From NCBI GenBank assembly GCA_020055645.1, contig CM034547.1, forward strand, positions 48,982,909 to 49,046,908: a stretch of 64,000 nucleotides of DNA, in the 5' to 3' direction. The notes under the pieces were generated by a model. It saw nothing but the letters and a program-made list of their open reading frames with translations. It had not been told where the DNA came from and ran no database searches. Shown one piece after another: positions 63,402 through 64,000 of this stretch (its first letter is position 1; the number at the start of each line of letters is the position of its first letter). The translations under genes and the position numbers were made by a program. Origin of the DNA: Tomocerus qinae (lineage: Eukaryota; Arthropoda; Collembola; Entomobryomorpha; Tomoceridae).

Positions 63402-63661
63402 GTATTCAATGAGGAGCAATCTTGTTCAATGATGGCTTCAATACAAGGAGGAAGACATATGGAAGGAATTGACAACCCAGCGATGGATCTGGGACCACAT
63501 TCTGCGTCAAACGGACACGCAAATACGAATGGCATGTACACAAGCCAAAGCTCTAACGGTGGAAAGATGTCAGGCTACAATTTCTCCGACTCATCCGCAT
63601 CACAAAGTCTCAGCCTGTCATCATCTAATGCTGATAGCTTAGATACTGTCATTTACAAAGG
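63402..63661 (+). CDS. internal coding exon of the same gene (86 codons, Ser/Asn/Gly-rich)
   Basis: The acceptor is GATTGACACAACAG, with a weak pyrimidine tract but the only AG after an in-frame stop, and the donor is AAAGG|GTAAGT. The exon enters in phase 0, matching the exon ending at 48550 across a 14.9-kb intron, and leaves in phase 2 after ...SLDTVIYK. The peptide begins VFNEEQSCSMMASIQGG, continues through an Asn/Gly/His-rich middle (NGHANTNGMYTSQSSNGG), and ends in a dense Ser run (SDSSASQSLSLSSSNADS). It reads as a low-complexity, disordered segment. The coding sequence continues beyond the window. Possible continuation: an exon starting with the third base of a GGN (Gly) codon. Confidence 0.85.
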
Positions 63662-64000
63662 GTAAGTCATGCTATTTCATTTGTATTCCATTAAAAACTC
63701 ATATCTATTTCTTCAATGTGATTTTGTTACGCTGAATGTGCAAGGCTGGAAAGTTAAGAAATGCATAGGTATTATTGCATATTCAAGCTTAAAACTCAAA
63801 TCTAAATCCCTGTAATGTTATCATAATTAATTATTTGGTCACTAAAAAGTGTTCAGTTTCAATAATATTAGAATTGTGTCGTTTACGTAGGTTTATATTT
63901 AGTCCATGTTAACCGATATTAGCTCAATATTCATTTAATCGTCAAACTACGTAGAAGTACAGATAGAATCTTTAGATACCTAATTGGAATTTGGAACGTC
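63662..64000 (+). other. start of the next intron, phase 2
   Basis: It begins GTAAGTCATG. No acceptor with an open frame is visible before the window ends. Confidence 0.75.

Noticed and set aside
1-64000. CRISPR arrays, bacterial operons, rRNA, intact tRNA genes, complete retroelements
   Set aside because: None seen: no regularly spaced repeats, no ribosome-binding-site-led gene strings, no long reverse-transcriptase or transposase frames, and no foldable tRNA.

Overview
This is animal nuclear DNA. It is visibly AT-rich, has no long open reading frames, and carries short GT-AG exons separated by kilobase introns. Most likely it comes from an invertebrate, possibly an arthropod. That is an inference from the AT-rich introns, the recurring TACCTAC/GTAGGTA words and a 17-base block identical, from memory, to the D-arm region of insect tRNA-Asp. 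I cannot name a species, and no ribosomal RNA or intact tRNA gene was found.

The one well-supported gene is on the + strand. Four internal coding exons lie at 43121-43605, 46494-46703, 48449-48550 and 63402-63661. They join in one frame: the gene enters the first in phase 1, the next three junctions are phase 0, and it leaves the window in phase 2. Together they encode about 350 residues of a Ser/Asn/Gln-rich, probably disordered intracellular protein with a PPPY motif and basophilic-kinase/14-3-3-type sites (RSSS, RRNS). I do not recognise the protein, and its 3' end is outside the window. Two ATG-containing upstream segments, 6913-7003 and 37689-37785, look like alternative first coding exons. 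Both end in phase 1, so each would complete the same GAT (Asp) codon at the start of exon 43121. If so, the gene has at least two promoters more than 30 kb apart and its introns fill most of the window. A 30-base frame-keeping microexon candidate lies at 47940-47969, with a GCATG motif and a strong pyrimidine tract just upstream.

Region by region: 1-4454 shows nothing I can support. 4463-4800 is a non-autonomous DNA transposon (68-bp inverted ends, 8-bp target duplication). 8498-8555 is a tRNA-Asp-like fragment beside a possible relic coding fragment on the - strand (8542-8805). 7-37 kb is intron or intergenic DNA with a few small reading frames of protein-like composition; the most interesting are on the - strand at 13955-14179 and 33671-33802. 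38403-38606 is a second miniature transposon (37-bp inverted ends, TTA duplication, central palindrome). 43-49 kb is the exon cluster. 48551-63401 is a 14.9-kb intron with candidate nested small reading frames (54222-54428 and 60687-60920 on the -, 55415-55705 on the +) and possible alternative 3' exons. Reading frames of 60-115 codons are expected by chance in this much AT-rich DNA, so the nested ones are kept at low confidence.
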